From Pseudonocardia acidicola (lineage in GTDB: Bacteria; Actinomycetota; Actinomycetes; Mycobacteriales; Pseudonocardiaceae): DNA of 64,000 nt. The DNA lies in assembly GCF_012911935.1 (NCBI RefSeq), contig NZ_JAAXLA010000014.1:45917-109916 (forward strand), in the 5' to 3' direction. Below the pieces are notes generated by a model. It saw only the letters and a list, made by a program, of their open reading frames with translations, ran no database searches and was not told the DNA's origin. Positions 16,913 to 25,737 of the stretch are shown one piece after another (within the stretch, counting starts at the first letter, position 1; every line of letters begins with the position of its first letter). The translations under genes were made by a program, and so were the position numbers.

Positions 16913-18088
16913 ATGAGCGGATACGACCCGCGGACGAGCACCGGGATCCCGACCGAGCCGGTGGGTTCGCTGCCCCGGCCGTCGACCCTGCAGGCGGCGT
17001 ACGCGCGCTACGACGCCGGACAGATCGGCCGCGAGGAGCTCGAGGCCGAGCAGGACGCGGCGGTGCGGGACTCGATCGAACGCGGGGAGGCGACCGGCGA
17101 GCCGATCGTCTCCGACGGCGAGCAGCGGTCGTCGAGCTTCGCTACCTACCCGCTCACCGACACCCTCGCCGGGACCGGGTTGGGTGACCACCTGGCCCCC
17201 GCCGGGCAGTACTTCGCGATCTTCTCCGACGGCCACCACCGCCAGCTGCCGCGGCTGACCGGCGGCCCGTTCCGGTACAAGAACTGGGCGGCGGACTCGC
17301 TGCGCAGGTCGTTGCAGATCGCGCACAGGCCGATGAAGCAGGCGGTGATCGCGCCGTCGATGCTGGACCTGCTCTACCCGCTGCACGAGCAGGTACCCGG
17401 GTACCCGCGCGAGCAGTTCGAGGAGGACCTGATCAACGAGGCCGAGCAGGACATCCGCAAGGCCTTCGAGGTGGGCGCCGCGCGGGTCTCGATCGACTTC
17501 ACCGAGGGCCGGCTGGCCACCCGCAACGACCCGCGCAACCCGTGGACCGGGGCCGGGATGCTGCCGCACTTCATCGAGCTCAACAACCGGTTGCTCGACC
17601 GGTTCTCCGCCGAGGAGCGGCGCAACATCGGGATCCACACCTGCCCGGGCGGCGACCGCGACTCGGTGCACTCCGCGGACGTGCCCTACAACGACCTGCT
17701 GCCCAGCATGTTCGGGCTCAACGCCGGCTACTTCCTGATGCAGATGGCCAGCGAGCGGGACAAGGACCCGGTGTACGAGTCGATCGGCCGGCACCTGCGC
17801 TCGGACGCGAACGGGGTGACGCAGTTCGCCTACATCGGGGTGATCAATCCGCAGAATCCGCGGGTGGAGAGCCCGCAGGAGGTGGCCGAGGCGCTGATCC
17901 GGGCGGCGAACTTCATCCCCAAGGAGCAACTGGGCAGCACCGACGACTGCGGGTTCTCCCCGTTCAGCATCGACGAGAAGCCGCTGCACGGCTCGCCGGA
18001 CTACGCTCGGGACATCGCCTTCCAGAAGATCACGAACCGGGTGGAGGGCACCCGGATGGCGGCGGAGAAGCTCGACATCTCGGCCTGA
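16913..18088 (+). CDS. MetE-like zinc alkyl/methyltransferase
   Basis: 391 residues from ATG with GAGGAGAA upstream. Family features: PTEPVGSLPRP at the start, IVSDGEQR, ARVSIDFTEGRL, the zinc pair His242/Cys244 (IHTCPGGD) and Cys346 (TDDCGFSPF). This branch covers enzymes annotated as methionine synthase II-like and also includes thiol alkyltransferases such as epoxyalkane:CoM transferase, so the true substrate is open. It is not closely similar to the other MetE-like protein in the window. Lies in a run with a PucR regulator, a methyl-THF-handling fusion and a cyclohydrolase, suggesting C1 transfer from a methylated substrate to folate. Confidence 0.85.
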   Translation: MSGYDPRTSTGIPTEPVGSLPRPSTLQAAYARYDAGQIGREELEAEQDAAVRDSIERGEATGEPIVSDGEQRSSSFATYPLTDTLAGTGLGDHLAPAGQYFAIFSDGHHRQLPRLTGGPFRYKNWAADSLRRSLQIAHRPMKQAVIAPSMLDLLYPLHEQVPGYPREQFEEDLINEAEQDIRKAFEVGAARVSIDFTEGRLATRNDPRNPWTGAGMLPHFIELNNRLLDRFSAEERRNIGIHTCPGGDRDSVHSADVPYNDLLPSMFGLNAGYFLMQMASERDKDPVYESIGRHLRSDANGVTQFAYIGVINPQNPRVESPQEVAEALIRAANFIPKEQLGSTDDCGFSPFSIDEKPLHGSPDYARDIAFQKITNRVEGTRMAAEKLDISA

Positions 18089-18100
18089 TCCCACACCCTC

Positions 18101-18134
18101 GCGCCGCCGGTTCCCCTCGAGGATCCGGCGGCGC
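18101..18134 (+). terminator. GC hairpin between MetE-like and cyclohydrolase genes
   Basis: Perfect 10-bp stem (gcgccgccgg/ccggcggcgc) with a 14-nt loop, 12 bp after the MetE-like stop and ending 21 bp before the next start. Without a T tract it may act as an attenuator or mRNA stabiliser rather than a full stop. Confidence 0.45.
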
Positions 18135-18155
18135 TCGTTCGTCGTGGAGGCATCG

Positions 18156-18731
18156 ATGGACGCCGAGCAGAGCCTGTCGGGCCTGACCGTGAACCGGCTG
18201 CTGGAGGAGGTCGCCGCACGCACCCCGGCACCCGGCGGCGGGGCCGTGGCCGCGTTCGCCGCGGCGCTGGCCGCGGGGTTGACCGGCATGGCCGCGCGGA
18301 TCGACGACCACCAGCAGGTGTCCGCCGCCCGCGCCGATGAGCTGCGGGCGGCAGCCACGGCGCTGGCCGACGCCGACGTCGCCGCCCACCGCGCGTACTG
18401 GCTGGCCACGCACACGCCGCGCGAGGACGACCCGTGGATGTGGCCCTCCCGGCTGCGCGAGGCGTTCGACGACACCGTCGACGTGCCGCTGGAGGTGGTG
18501 CGTGTCGCCGAGCAGGTCACTCTGCTCGCCGCCGCGCTCGCCTCCGGGGGCGAGCCGCGGCGGCGCGGGAACGCGGTGGCCGCAGCGCTGCTGGCAGCCG
18601 CCGCGGCGAACGCCGCCGCCCTGCTCGTGGCCGAGAACCTGGCCGGTGACCCCGAGGACGTCCGGGCCGGCTGCGCCCTCGGCCTGGCCGCCGCCGCCCG
18701 GCGTTGCGCCGACGGGCTGGTGTCTGCGTGA
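18156..18731 (+). CDS. Cyclodeaminase/cyclohydrolase family protein (FchA-like)
   Basis: 191 residues, ATG with GGAGG at ideal spacing. The entirely helical FTCD_C family is shown by TPAPGGGAVAAFAAALAAGL (about 27-46), the run to ARIDD, and the C-terminal AAAAANAAALLVAENL. Family members are formiminotetrahydrofolate cyclodeaminases or methenyl-THF cyclohydrolases. Next to a methylene-THF reductase domain and MetE-like proteins, methenyl-THF cyclohydrolase activity is the better guess, completing oxidation of folate-bound C1 units towards formyl-THF. Confident in family, moderate in reaction. Confidence 0.8.
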   Translation: MDAEQSLSGLTVNRLLEEVAARTPAPGGGAVAAFAAALAAGLTGMAARIDDHQQVSAARADELRAAATALADADVAAHRAYWLATHTPREDDPWMWPSRLREAFDDTVDVPLEVVRVAEQVTLLAAALASGGEPRRRGNAVAAALLAAAAANAAALLVAENLAGDPEDVRAGCALGLAAAARRCADGLVSA

Positions 18732-18845
18732 CCGGGTGAGATCCGTCCCACGTCGACGTGACCGGACCCGCAGGTGCGACGATCGGGGCCGGGCCGCGGT
18801 CGGTGCAACGTGGCACAGGTCGGAGCAACCGAAGGAGAGCAGAGC

Positions 18846-19607
18846 ATGAGTGAGTCCCCGTCCCGCGTCGCGATCGTCACCGGGGCCGCCCGCGGCATCG
18901 GTGCCGCCACTGCGGAGCGGCTGGCCCGCGACGGGTTCGCGGTCGCGGTGATCGACCTGGAGGAGGCGGCCGCCAAGGGCGCCGTCGAGGCGATCGAGGC
19001 GGCGGGCGGCCGGGCGCTGGCGGTCGGCGCGGACGTCTCCGACGCCGCGCAGGTCGAGGCCGCGGTCGACCGGGTCGCCGCGGAGCTCGGGGCGCCCACC
19101 GTGCTGATCAACAACGCCGGGGTCACCCGGGACAACCTGCTGTTCAAGATGACCGAGACCGACTGGGACACCGTGATGAGCGTGCACCTGCGCGGATCGT
19201 TCCTGATGAGCCGGGCCGTGCAGCAGCACATGGTGGCCGCGAAGTGGGGCCGGATCGTCAACCTGTCCTCCACCTCGGCGCTGGGCAACCGCGGGCAGGC
19301 CAACTACTCCGCGGCCAAGGCCGGCCTGCAGGGCTTCACCAAGACCCTCGCCATCGAGCTGGGCAAGTTCGGGATCACGGCCAACTGCATCGCGCCGGGG
19401 TTCATCGTCAGTGACATGACGAAGGCGACCGCGGAGCGGATCGGCGAGGACTGGGAGACCTATGTCGCCGCGCGCGCCGCGCAGATCCCGGTGGCCCGCG
19501 CCGGTCAGCCCGAGGACATCGCGCACACCGTGTCGTTCCTGGTGAGCGAGGGCGCCGGGTTCGTGTCCGGGCAGGTCATCTACGTCGCGGGCGGCCCGAA
19601 GGCCTGA
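18846..19607 (+). CDS. SDR family 3-oxoacyl-ACP reductase-like dehydrogenase (FabG-type)
   Basis: 253 residues, ATG preceded by GGAGAG. Classical SDR with NAD(P) motif TGAARGIG (about 12-19), NNAG (about 91-94), catalytic Ser in SSTSALG, then Tyr-x3-Lys in YSAAKAG. Substrate not determinable: FabG-like enzymes also act on hydroxyacyl-CoA and other alcohols. Located 114 bp after the cyclohydrolase, so possibly a separate unit; followed by a strong hairpin. Confidence 0.88.
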   Translation: MSESPSRVAIVTGAARGIGAATAERLARDGFAVAVIDLEEAAAKGAVEAIEAAGGRALAVGADVSDAAQVEAAVDRVAAELGAPTVLINNAGVTRDNLLFKMTETDWDTVMSVHLRGSFLMSRAVQQHMVAAKWGRIVNLSSTSALGNRGQANYSAAKAGLQGFTKTLAIELGKFGITANCIAPGFIVSDMTKATAERIGEDWETYVAARAAQIPVARAGQPEDIAHTVSFLVSEGAGFVSGQVIYVAGGPKA

Positions 19608-19627
19608 CCTGCCGCGGGGCCGGCCAT

Positions 19628-19671
19628 CTGCCCGTCGCGTATCCGCGCCGCGGTATCGGCGCGGCGGGCAG
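19628..19671 (+). terminator. Nested GC hairpin after SDR gene
   Basis: Outer 7-bp arms ctgcccg/cgggcag enclose inner 8-bp arms ccgcgccg/cggcgcgg with a 6-nt loop. It begins 20 bp after the SDR stop and is a likely transcription terminator. Confidence 0.6.
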
Positions 19672-19706
19672 GTGCGCGCGTCCCCGCCGCGGGGCGGGTA
19701 TGGTCG

Positions 19707-20114
19707 GTGCTGATGATCTTCGGGGAGCGGTCGTGGCCGATGCGTGCCGCGATCGTGCTGGCGCTGCTGGCCGGGCTGGTCGGCATGCATCAGCTGCCCG
19801 TGGCCGGGATGCACGACCGGGCGGCCACCGCCCTGCCGGCCCCCGCCTCGCCGGGGGTGGCGACCGTTGCGCACCCCGAGACATCCGCGCTGCACCGCGA
19901 CCACAGCGGCGACGGTGACCACGGCGGCCTGCTGCACCTGTGCCTGGCCGTGCTCACCGCGCTCGGGCTGCTGGCGGCCGCGGCCGCGCTGCTCGGCCTG
20001 GTCCGCCACCCCGTGCCGGCGCTGCGGAACCGGACGCAGGTCCGGATCCGGCCGCGTGGCCCGCCGCCGCCGGTCCCACGACGGCTCGCCCAACTCTGCG
20101 TGCTGCGGAACTGA
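19707..20114 (+). CDS. Small membrane protein, DUF6153-like
   Basis: Up to 135 residues; ATG codons at 19713 and 19740 are also plausible, and the last gives MRAAIVLALLAGLVGMHQL as the first membrane helix. A His/Asp-rich loop (HRDHSGDGDHGG) and a second helix (LCLAVLTALGLLAAAAALLG) follow, then a basic tail. DUF6153 proteins have this layout and often sit beside DUF305 genes, as here (50 bp downstream). The His-rich extracytoplasmic loop hints at metal binding; function is unproven. Confidence 0.65.
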   Translation: MLMIFGERSWPMRAAIVLALLAGLVGMHQLPVAGMHDRAATALPAPASPGVATVAHPETSALHRDHSGDGDHGGLLHLCLAVLTALGLLAAAAALLGLVRHPVPALRNRTQVRIRPRGPPPPVPRRLAQLCVLRN

Positions 20115-20164
20115 GGAGATCCGGTCATCCGGTTCTCCACATTCCGCATCCGCAGAGAGGTTCG

Positions 20165-20815
20165 ATGAGCACCACAGCACGTACGACGACGACGCGCGTC
20201 CTGGCCGCGGCGCTGCTGGGTGGCCTGGCCCTGGCCGGCTGTTCCGCCCCGGCCGGGCCGGCACCCGCGTCGGCTCCCGCCGCGCCGGGCAACGGGGCGA
20301 ACCCGCAGACACACAACCAGGCCGACGTCCGGTTCGCCGGCGGCATGATCGTCCACCACCGGCAGGCGCTGCAGATGACCCGGCTGGTGCCCGGCCGCAG
20401 CGCCGATCCGCAGGTGGCCGACCTGGCCCGCCGGATCGAGGCCGCGCAGGGCCCGGAGATCTCCATCATGACCGGGATGCTGCAGCGGTGGGGCGCCGAG
20501 GAGGCGGTCCACCCCGACCACGAGGCCATGAACCACGGCGAGATGGCCCACGGTGGCACCGGCGGCATGGACCACGGCGGTATGGACGGGATGATGACCG
20601 CCGACCAGATGGCCCAGCTCGACCGTTCCTCGGGCGCAGCGTTCGACCGGCTGTTCCTGCAGCTGATGACCGCCCATCACGAGGGGGCGGTCCGGATGGC
20701 GCAGGCCCAGGTGGAGCAGGGTTCCGACGCCGAGGCCGTCGCTCTCGCCCGCGCGATCATCGACGCGCAACAGGGCGAGATCAACGAGATGCAGGGCATG
20801 CTCGCCAGGGCATGA
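20165..20815 (+). CDS. DUF305 lipoprotein
   Basis: 216 residues with a lipoprotein signal (ALAGC, Cys about 26). Two DUF305 helical repeats are visible: ADVRFAGGMIVHHRQAL (about 56-72) and FDRLFLQLMTAHHEGAVRMA (about 160-180), each with the conserved HH pair, and a His/Met-rich linker (MNHGEMAHGG, MDHGGMDGMM). DUF305 proteins are ferritin-like and often linked to copper or other metals; the Met/His linker fits that. The stop overlaps an in-frame upstream start of the TetR gene by 4 bp. Confidence 0.85.
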   Translation: MSTTARTTTTRVLAAALLGGLALAGCSAPAGPAPASAPAAPGNGANPQTHNQADVRFAGGMIVHHRQALQMTRLVPGRSADPQVADLARRIEAAQGPEISIMTGMLQRWGAEEAVHPDHEAMNHGEMAHGGTGGMDHGGMDGMMTADQMAQLDRSSGAAFDRLFLQLMTAHHEGAVRMAQAQVEQGSDAEAVALARAIIDAQQGEINEMQGMLARA

Positions 20816-20892
20816 GCGAGCGCGGCGGCGGACCGGCCCGGTCCGCCGCCGCACCGGCCCGGCGCCCACCGGCCCCGGGTAACCTGCGCGGC

Positions 20893-21546
20893 ATGGCGCG
20901 GCCGGCGGACGGGCAGGACACGCGGTCCCGGCTCCTGACCGCGGCCGAGACCCTTTTCGCCGAGCGCGGCAGCGAGGCGGTGTCGCTGCGCGAGATCGGC
21001 CGCGCCGCCGGGGCCCGCAACGTGATCGCGGCGCAGTATTGGTTCTCCGACCGCGAGGGGCTGATCGGGGCCCTGCTGGACCGCCACCGGGCCGAGATCG
21101 AGACCCGCCGGCACGCCCTGCTCGACGCCTACGAGGCGGCCGGCCGGGACGACGTGCACGCCCTCGCCGGCGCCCTGGTCCGGCCGCTCGCGGCGAAGCT
21201 GGATCAGGGCGGCAGCGGCGCCGGGTACCTGCGGACGCTGGCCGACCTGCTGACCCGCCCGGAGCCGACCGTCGCCCCGCTGCGCGTCGAGGAGCCCGGT
21301 GACAGCATGGCCCGCTGGCGCACCCTGCTCGAACCGCTGCTCGAGCCGGCCGCGGTGGATCTGCACCGCCGCTTCCACACGCTGCGCTTCGTCGTCGTGG
21401 AGCTCGCGCACCGCGCGCAGGCCCCCGGCCGTACCGATCACCGGTTGTTCGTCAGCCAACTCGTCGACGCCGCCACCGGGCTGCTGTCGGCCGCGGTGTC
21501 CGAGGAGACCCGCCGGCTGCAGGCGCAGCGCCGCGCTGTGCGGTAG
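20893..21546 (+). CDS. TetR family transcriptional regulator
   Basis: 217 residues from ATG 20893. The N-terminal helix-turn-helix (RSRLLTAAETLFAERGSEAV through REIGRAAGARN, about 8-50) is typical; the C-terminal ligand domain is helical and unclassified. An in-frame ATG at 20812 overlaps the DUF305 stop (ATGA) and would add 27 Ala/Pro/Arg-rich residues, so coupled translation with DUF305 is possible. Likely an autoregulator or a regulator of nearby genes; no operator was identified. Confidence 0.85.
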   Translation: MARPADGQDTRSRLLTAAETLFAERGSEAVSLREIGRAAGARNVIAAQYWFSDREGLIGALLDRHRAEIETRRHALLDAYEAAGRDDVHALAGALVRPLAAKLDQGGSGAGYLRTLADLLTRPEPTVAPLRVEEPGDSMARWRTLLEPLLEPAAVDLHRRFHTLRFVVVELAHRAQAPGRTDHRLFVSQLVDAATGLLSAAVSEETRRLQAQRRAVR

Positions 21547-21563
21547 CCGGGCGGTAGCGCCGA

Positions 21564-22271
21564 TCACGCTGCCGGGTCGCCCCGGTGGTCGATCCATGCG
21601 ACGACGGCGACCGCGACCACCACCGCCGTGCACAGTCCCAGCGCGGCCAGCGGGCCCAGCCGCAGCAGCAGGCCGCCCGCCACCCCACCCAGCACGAGCA
21701 GCAGCAATGCGGCGGCCCGGCGCGGCCAGCGGGTGGACTCGCCGCTGCCCAGCCGGGACTGGAACGCGAGCCCGATGAGGGTGGAGGTGACCACGACCGT
21801 CGGCAGGTCGGGGGCCGCGTATGCGCGGGCCCAGCCGCCCTGCACGCCCATCGAGAACCCGAGGATGGTCGTCGACGTGATCTGCAGCACGGAGCCTGCA
21901 CCGTGGGTCTGCAGCACGATCCCCATGGCGAGCAGCAGCAGCCCTGACCCGCCGAGCAGCACGAGTGAGCGCCGCCGGCCGGTCGGCGCGGTGCGGCCGA
22001 GCAGCCGACCGGCGAGCGCGGCGCCGAGCACGAACCCGGCGAACGCGCCGCCGATGTGGTCGACCGGGACGCGTTGGTTGCTGGTCAGCGCGGCGCCGAG
22101 CAGCACCACGTTGCCGGTCATGTTGGCGGTGAACACGTGGTCGACGCCGACGTAGCTGACCACGTCGACCACCCCGGTCACGAACGTCAACGCCAGCAGC
22201 AGCCCGAGGTGGCGGCGTTCCCGCTGGTCGCGCGGCTCAGGCAGCGCCGACCCTCCTCGTGGTAGGTGCAC
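21564..22271 (-). CDS. DUF1275 (YoaK family) membrane protein
   Basis: 235 residues with about six membrane helices. Family signatures are FVTGVVDVVSYVGVDHVFTA followed by NMTGNVVLLG near the N-terminus, FAGFVLGAALAGRL, and ARAYAAPDLPTVVVTSTL. The role of DUF1275 proteins is not established; some are proposed transporters. Convergent with the TetR gene, 17 bp apart. Confidence 0.85.
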   Translation of the reverse strand: MHLPRGGSALPEPRDQRERRHLGLLLALTFVTGVVDVVSYVGVDHVFTANMTGNVVLLGAALTSNQRVPVDHIGGAFAGFVLGAALAGRLLGRTAPTGRRRSLVLLGGSGLLLLAMGIVLQTHGAGSVLQITSTTILGFSMGVQGGWARAYAAPDLPTVVVTSTLIGLAFQSRLGSGESTRWPRRAAALLLLVLGGVAGGLLLRLGPLAALGLCTAVVVAVAVVAWIDHRGDPAA

Positions 22272-22343
22272 CGCACGGTAGGCACACCGCCGCCGTGGTT
22301 CAACCGCCGCAGCGGTACCCCGGCTGCGCCCGCCCGCCGGGGC

Positions 22344-23735
22344 TCAGCCCCCGCTGTTGCGCACGACGACCGCCCAGCCCGGCACCGCGCCGTGGCCGGG
22401 GATCGTCACGTCGTCACCGGTCAGGTTGACGATCACCGCACTGCCGTCCTTCGTGTCGCGGAAGGCCAGCAGCGGCTGTGTCGTCGACCGCCCGACCTCG
22501 ATCTCCTTGTGCTGCAGCCGCGGCACCAGCCACTGCCACGCGGCGGTGAGCGGCGTCGGCTCGCCGCCGTCGGATCGGGTGCTGTCGGTCCACAGCGCCG
22601 AGTACTCCAGGCTGGAGCCCTGCGGCCCCCACAGCAGCGCGATCGACACGTCGGACCGGACGAACGCGGCCACCGTGGCGAGGGTGGCCGCCGCGCTGGC
22701 CGAGCTGTCCGGGCCGCCCTGGGCACCCGGGGGCACGTCGGGGTAGAACTCGGCCCACCAGATCGCCAGCGGGGTGCGCTGCCTGATCCAGTTCCCGATG
22801 GCGGCGAACTTCTGCGCGCCGACGTCCACCGGCGATGCCGCCTCGCCGCCCCGGGTCGCGGTCGACCCGTCGACGGCGATGAAGTCGGCGCCGACCTTGT
22901 GTTTGAGCCAGTAGTCGAGGACGTCGAGTGAACGCTGATCGACCACGCCCCACGGCCCCTGCAGGTCCGAGGAGTTCGGCGAACCCGGGTCCAGGCTGGT
23001 CATCACGACGTACGGGCCACCGATCTGGACGTCCGGTCGCACCGCTTTCACCGCCGTGTACACCTTGTTGTAGAGCGCGGTGTAGCCCTCGTAGTCCCAG
23101 CGGTTCTGGTCGGCGTGGTAGAAGCCCTTGAGCTCGTTCCACACCAGCACCCGCTCGATCTGCGGGTAGCGCTGCACCGCCTCGGCCGCGAGGGCCGCGA
23201 AGTCGTCGAAGTGGCTCGGGTCCGGCGCCACCTCGAGCTTCGACCAGTCGGTCTGGCCGGGTGTGCCGCCCTTCATCCAGTCCGGTGCGCAGCACAGGGT
23301 CAGCACGGTCCGGCCTCCCGTGTCCTTGATCAGTTGCATCCTCTTGTCGAGGCTGCTCCAGTCGTACTGCCCCGGCGCCGGCTCCGGGTTGAGGGTGCCG
23401 AAGCCCATCAGGTGCTGGTTCTGCCACACCGCGCCGGAGTCGCTGAGGATCTTCGCCCCGCGGTCGCGGGCCTCGGCGGGCTCGCTGGAGTCCAGGCTGT
23501 CCTGGGTGTGGGTGACGCCGAGCTCGAGGCGGGTGTCCTGCTGCTGCCAGTTCCAGCCCTGGCCCAGGTCGATCGAGCGGGCGGTGTCGGCGGACACCGG
23601 CGGAGCCTGGTGGGCCTTCGTGGAACCCGAGCAGCCCGCGAGCGCGAGGACGAGGACGAACGTCAGGGCGCCCCACGCGCCCGGCCGGATACGGCGGGAG
23701 CGGGCACGTGCGGTGCGAACCCGGTTATCGAGCAA
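22344..23735 (-). CDS. GH39-like glycoside hydrolase lipoprotein
   Basis: 463 residues. TTG start at 23735, an Arg-rich N-region, then a lipoprotein signal with lipobox LALAGC (Cys35). The barrel domain contains the acid/base motif VLVWNELKGFY (Glu about 200) and the likely nucleophile in IWWAEFYPD, the arrangement seen in GH39/clan GH-A xylosidases and related enzymes. A short C-terminal beta-rich domain ends the protein. Predicted on the outer face of the membrane, acting on a glycan; the sugar specificity is not evident. No sugar transporter or regulator is nearby. Confidence 0.7.
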   Translation of the reverse strand: MLDNRVRTARARSRRIRPGAWGALTFVLVLALAGCSGSTKAHQAPPVSADTARSIDLGQGWNWQQQDTRLELGVTHTQDSLDSSEPAEARDRGAKILSDSGAVWQNQHLMGFGTLNPEPAPGQYDWSSLDKRMQLIKDTGGRTVLTLCCAPDWMKGGTPGQTDWSKLEVAPDPSHFDDFAALAAEAVQRYPQIERVLVWNELKGFYHADQNRWDYEGYTALYNKVYTAVKAVRPDVQIGGPYVVMTSLDPGSPNSSDLQGPWGVVDQRSLDVLDYWLKHKVGADFIAVDGSTATRGGEAASPVDVGAQKFAAIGNWIRQRTPLAIWWAEFYPDVPPGAQGGPDSSASAAATLATVAAFVRSDVSIALLWGPQGSSLEYSALWTDSTRSDGGEPTPLTAAWQWLVPRLQHKEIEVGRSTTQPLLAFRDTKDGSAVIVNLTGDDVTIPGHGAVPGWAVVVRNSGG

Positions 23736-23925
23736 CGTGGTGACCTAACAGAGTCTGGCGGACGGGGACGGCCCGGCGGCAGCCGACGGGGGCTGCGCGC
23801 GATGACACGGGCAAGAGAATCGCAGGGTGCCGCTGTGGTGATGCTGAGAGGTCACCGCCGGGCCCCATGACCGGTGTTCGGGGCCGACACGGGCCCGGTT
23901 CGTCGGCCCGGTTCGTCGCCGTGCG

Positions 23926-25737
23926 TCACCCGTGCAACGCCGGGAGCCGGTGCGCGTTGCGGTACCAGCCGTCGCGGGCGAGCAGGTCGGCGTGCGAGCC
24001 GCGTTGCACGACCCGGCCCCCGACGACGACGTAGATCGTGTCCATCCGGTCCAGCCGGGCCAGATCGTGGGTGATCAGCAGCAGCGCGCGGTCCCCGGCC
24101 GCGGCGAGCAGGTCGTCCAGGACGGCGTCGCGGGTGTCGGGGTCGAGGTGGGTGGTCGGCTCGTCGAGCACCAGGACCGGCGCGTCGGCCAGCAGCGCCC
24201 GGGCCAGCGCGAGCCGCTGCCGCATGCCGCCGCTGAACCGGGCGCCATGGGTGCCGATGTCGGTGTCGAGGCCGCGGGGCAGCGCGGCGACCGCGGTGTC
24301 GAGGCGGACCCGGGTGAGCGCGTCCCACAGTTCGGCGTCGGACGCGCCGGGCCGGGCCAGTCGCAGGTTCGCCCCGACCGAGCCGGCGAACAGGTGCGGG
24401 TGCTGAGGCACCCCGCTGATCAGTGCACGAGCGGCGTCGGCGGGGTGCTCGACGAGATCCGCGTCGCCGAGATGCACGGTGCCCGCGTCCGGGTCGCGGA
24501 ACCGGAAGAGCACTGCGGCCAGCGTGCTCTTGCCCGACCCGCTGGGCCCGACCACCGCGATCCGCCCGCCCGGCTCGAGATCGAGGTCCAGGCCGTCGAG
24601 CGCCCACGGCTCGCCGGGGGCGTAGCGGACCCGCAGGCCGCGGGCCCGCAACGCCCCCGGCTCGATGGGGGCCGGGGCCCCGCCCGCGGGGCTGTGTTGA
24701 GGGGCCCCGCCCGCGGGGCTGTGTTGAGGGGCCCCGCCCGCGGGGCTGTGTTGAGGGGCCCCGCCCGCGGGGCCGCGCACCGCGGGCGGGGTGTCCAGAA
24801 CGTCGAACAGCCGGGCGCCGCCGGCGCGCACCGCCCCGAGACGGGCGGCCGCGGCGGGCAGCGGGGCGACGATCTCGAAGGCGGCCAGCGCGGTCAGCAC
24901 CAGAACCGCGAGCGGGATCGGGCGCAGCGTCCCGGCCTCGACGGCGGCGACGCCGAGCAGCAACGTGCCCCACAGCGTCAGCCCGCCGAGCAGTGCGGAC
25001 GCGCCCGCACCCAGGCCGAGCAACCCGGCGTCGCGGCGGGCGACGCGAGTCAGCTCGGCGTCGGCCTGCTCCACCCGGTGCACCGCCCGGTCCATCGCGC
25101 CGTACGCGACGAGGTCCGGGGCACCGTGCAGCGCGTCGACGAGCGCGGTGGACAGCTCCCCGCGGGCCGCGGCCAGCCGCCGTCCCGGGGCGCGGCCCAG
25201 GGCGGCGGCGACGAGCGGGACCGCGACCCCGGCGAGCAGCAGCCCCGCCGCGAGGAGCAGCCCGCCGGGGACGAGCAGCGCCGTGCTCAGCGCGACCGCG
25301 CCGGCCCCGGTGAGCAGCGCGGACAGCGGCGGGGTGAGGCCGCGGACCAGCAGGTCCTGGGTGGCGTCGGTGTCGCTGACCAGGCGCGACACCAGGTCAC
25401 CGGAGCGGAACCGCCGGATCGGTTCGATCTCGGCGAGCCGGGCGTAGACCCGCACCCGGGCGTCGGCCAGGGTGCGCAGCGCGGCGTCGTGGGTGACCAG
25501 CCGCTCCAGGTAGCGGGCGACGCCGCGGGACACTCCGAGCGCCCGGGTGAGCACGATCGCGGTGCTCAGCGCGGTGATCGCGGGGTGGGTCGCGGCGGTG
25601 GCGATCAGCCACGCGGCCAGGCTCAGCAACCCGGCCCCGGACGCGGTGGCCACGGCCCCCGCGAGCACGCCGAGCACGAACCGGGAGCCGCGTGGGCGGG
25701 CCAGCGCGATCATGCGCCACAGCGGGTCGCGGGTCAC
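23926..25737 (-). CDS. cydC: Thiol reductant ABC exporter subunit CydC
   Basis: 603 residues from GTG 25737, overlapping the cydD stop by 4 bp (GTGA). Residues 1-300 are the six-helix membrane domain (RGVARYLERLVTHDAALR is the CydC signature region). The ATP-binding domain follows, with Walker A GPSGSGKST, signature FSGGMRQRL and Walker B VLVLDEPTTHLD. With CydD it forms the heterodimeric exporter of cysteine/glutathione needed for cytochrome bd assembly. The linker between the domains contains three 9-residue repeats, PAGGAPQHS, encoded by a 27-bp tandem repeat. Confidence 0.95.
   Translation of the reverse strand: MTRDPLWRMIALARPRGSRFVLGVLAGAVATASGAGLLSLAAWLIATAATHPAITALSTAIVLTRALGVSRGVARYLERLVTHDAALRTLADARVRVYARLAEIEPIRRFRSGDLVSRLVSDTDATQDLLVRGLTPPLSALLTGAGAVALSTALLVPGGLLLAAGLLLAGVAVPLVAAALGRAPGRRLAAARGELSTALVDALHGAPDLVAYGAMDRAVHRVEQADAELTRVARRDAGLLGLGAGASALLGGLTLWGTLLLGVAAVEAGTLRPIPLAVLVLTALAAFEIVAPLPAAAARLGAVRAGGARLFDVLDTPPAVRGPAGGAPQHSPAGGAPQHSPAGGAPQHSPAGGAPAPIEPGALRARGLRVRYAPGEPWALDGLDLDLEPGGRIAVVGPSGSGKSTLAAVLFRFRDPDAGTVHLGDADLVEHPADAARALISGVPQHPHLFAGSVGANLRLARPGASDAELWDALTRVRLDTAVAALPRGLDTDIGTHGARFSGGMRQRLALARALLADAPVLVLDEPTTHLDPDTRDAVLDDLLAAAGDRALLLITHDLARLDRMDTIYVVVGGRVVQRGSHADLLARDGWYRNAHRLPALHG
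24674..24775. repeat. 27-bp tandem repeat in the cydC linker
   Basis: Three complete copies (24674-24700, 24701-24727, 24728-24754) and a 21-bp partial fourth; the unit begins ggggccccgcccgcggggct. Each copy adds PAGGAPQHS in frame. The unit contains the palindrome ccccgcccgcgggg, so it may be prone to slippage. Confidence 0.9.

Noticed and set aside
24674..24775. CRISPR-like array
   Set aside because: Units are contiguous without spacers and lie in frame inside cydC; it is a tandem coding repeat.
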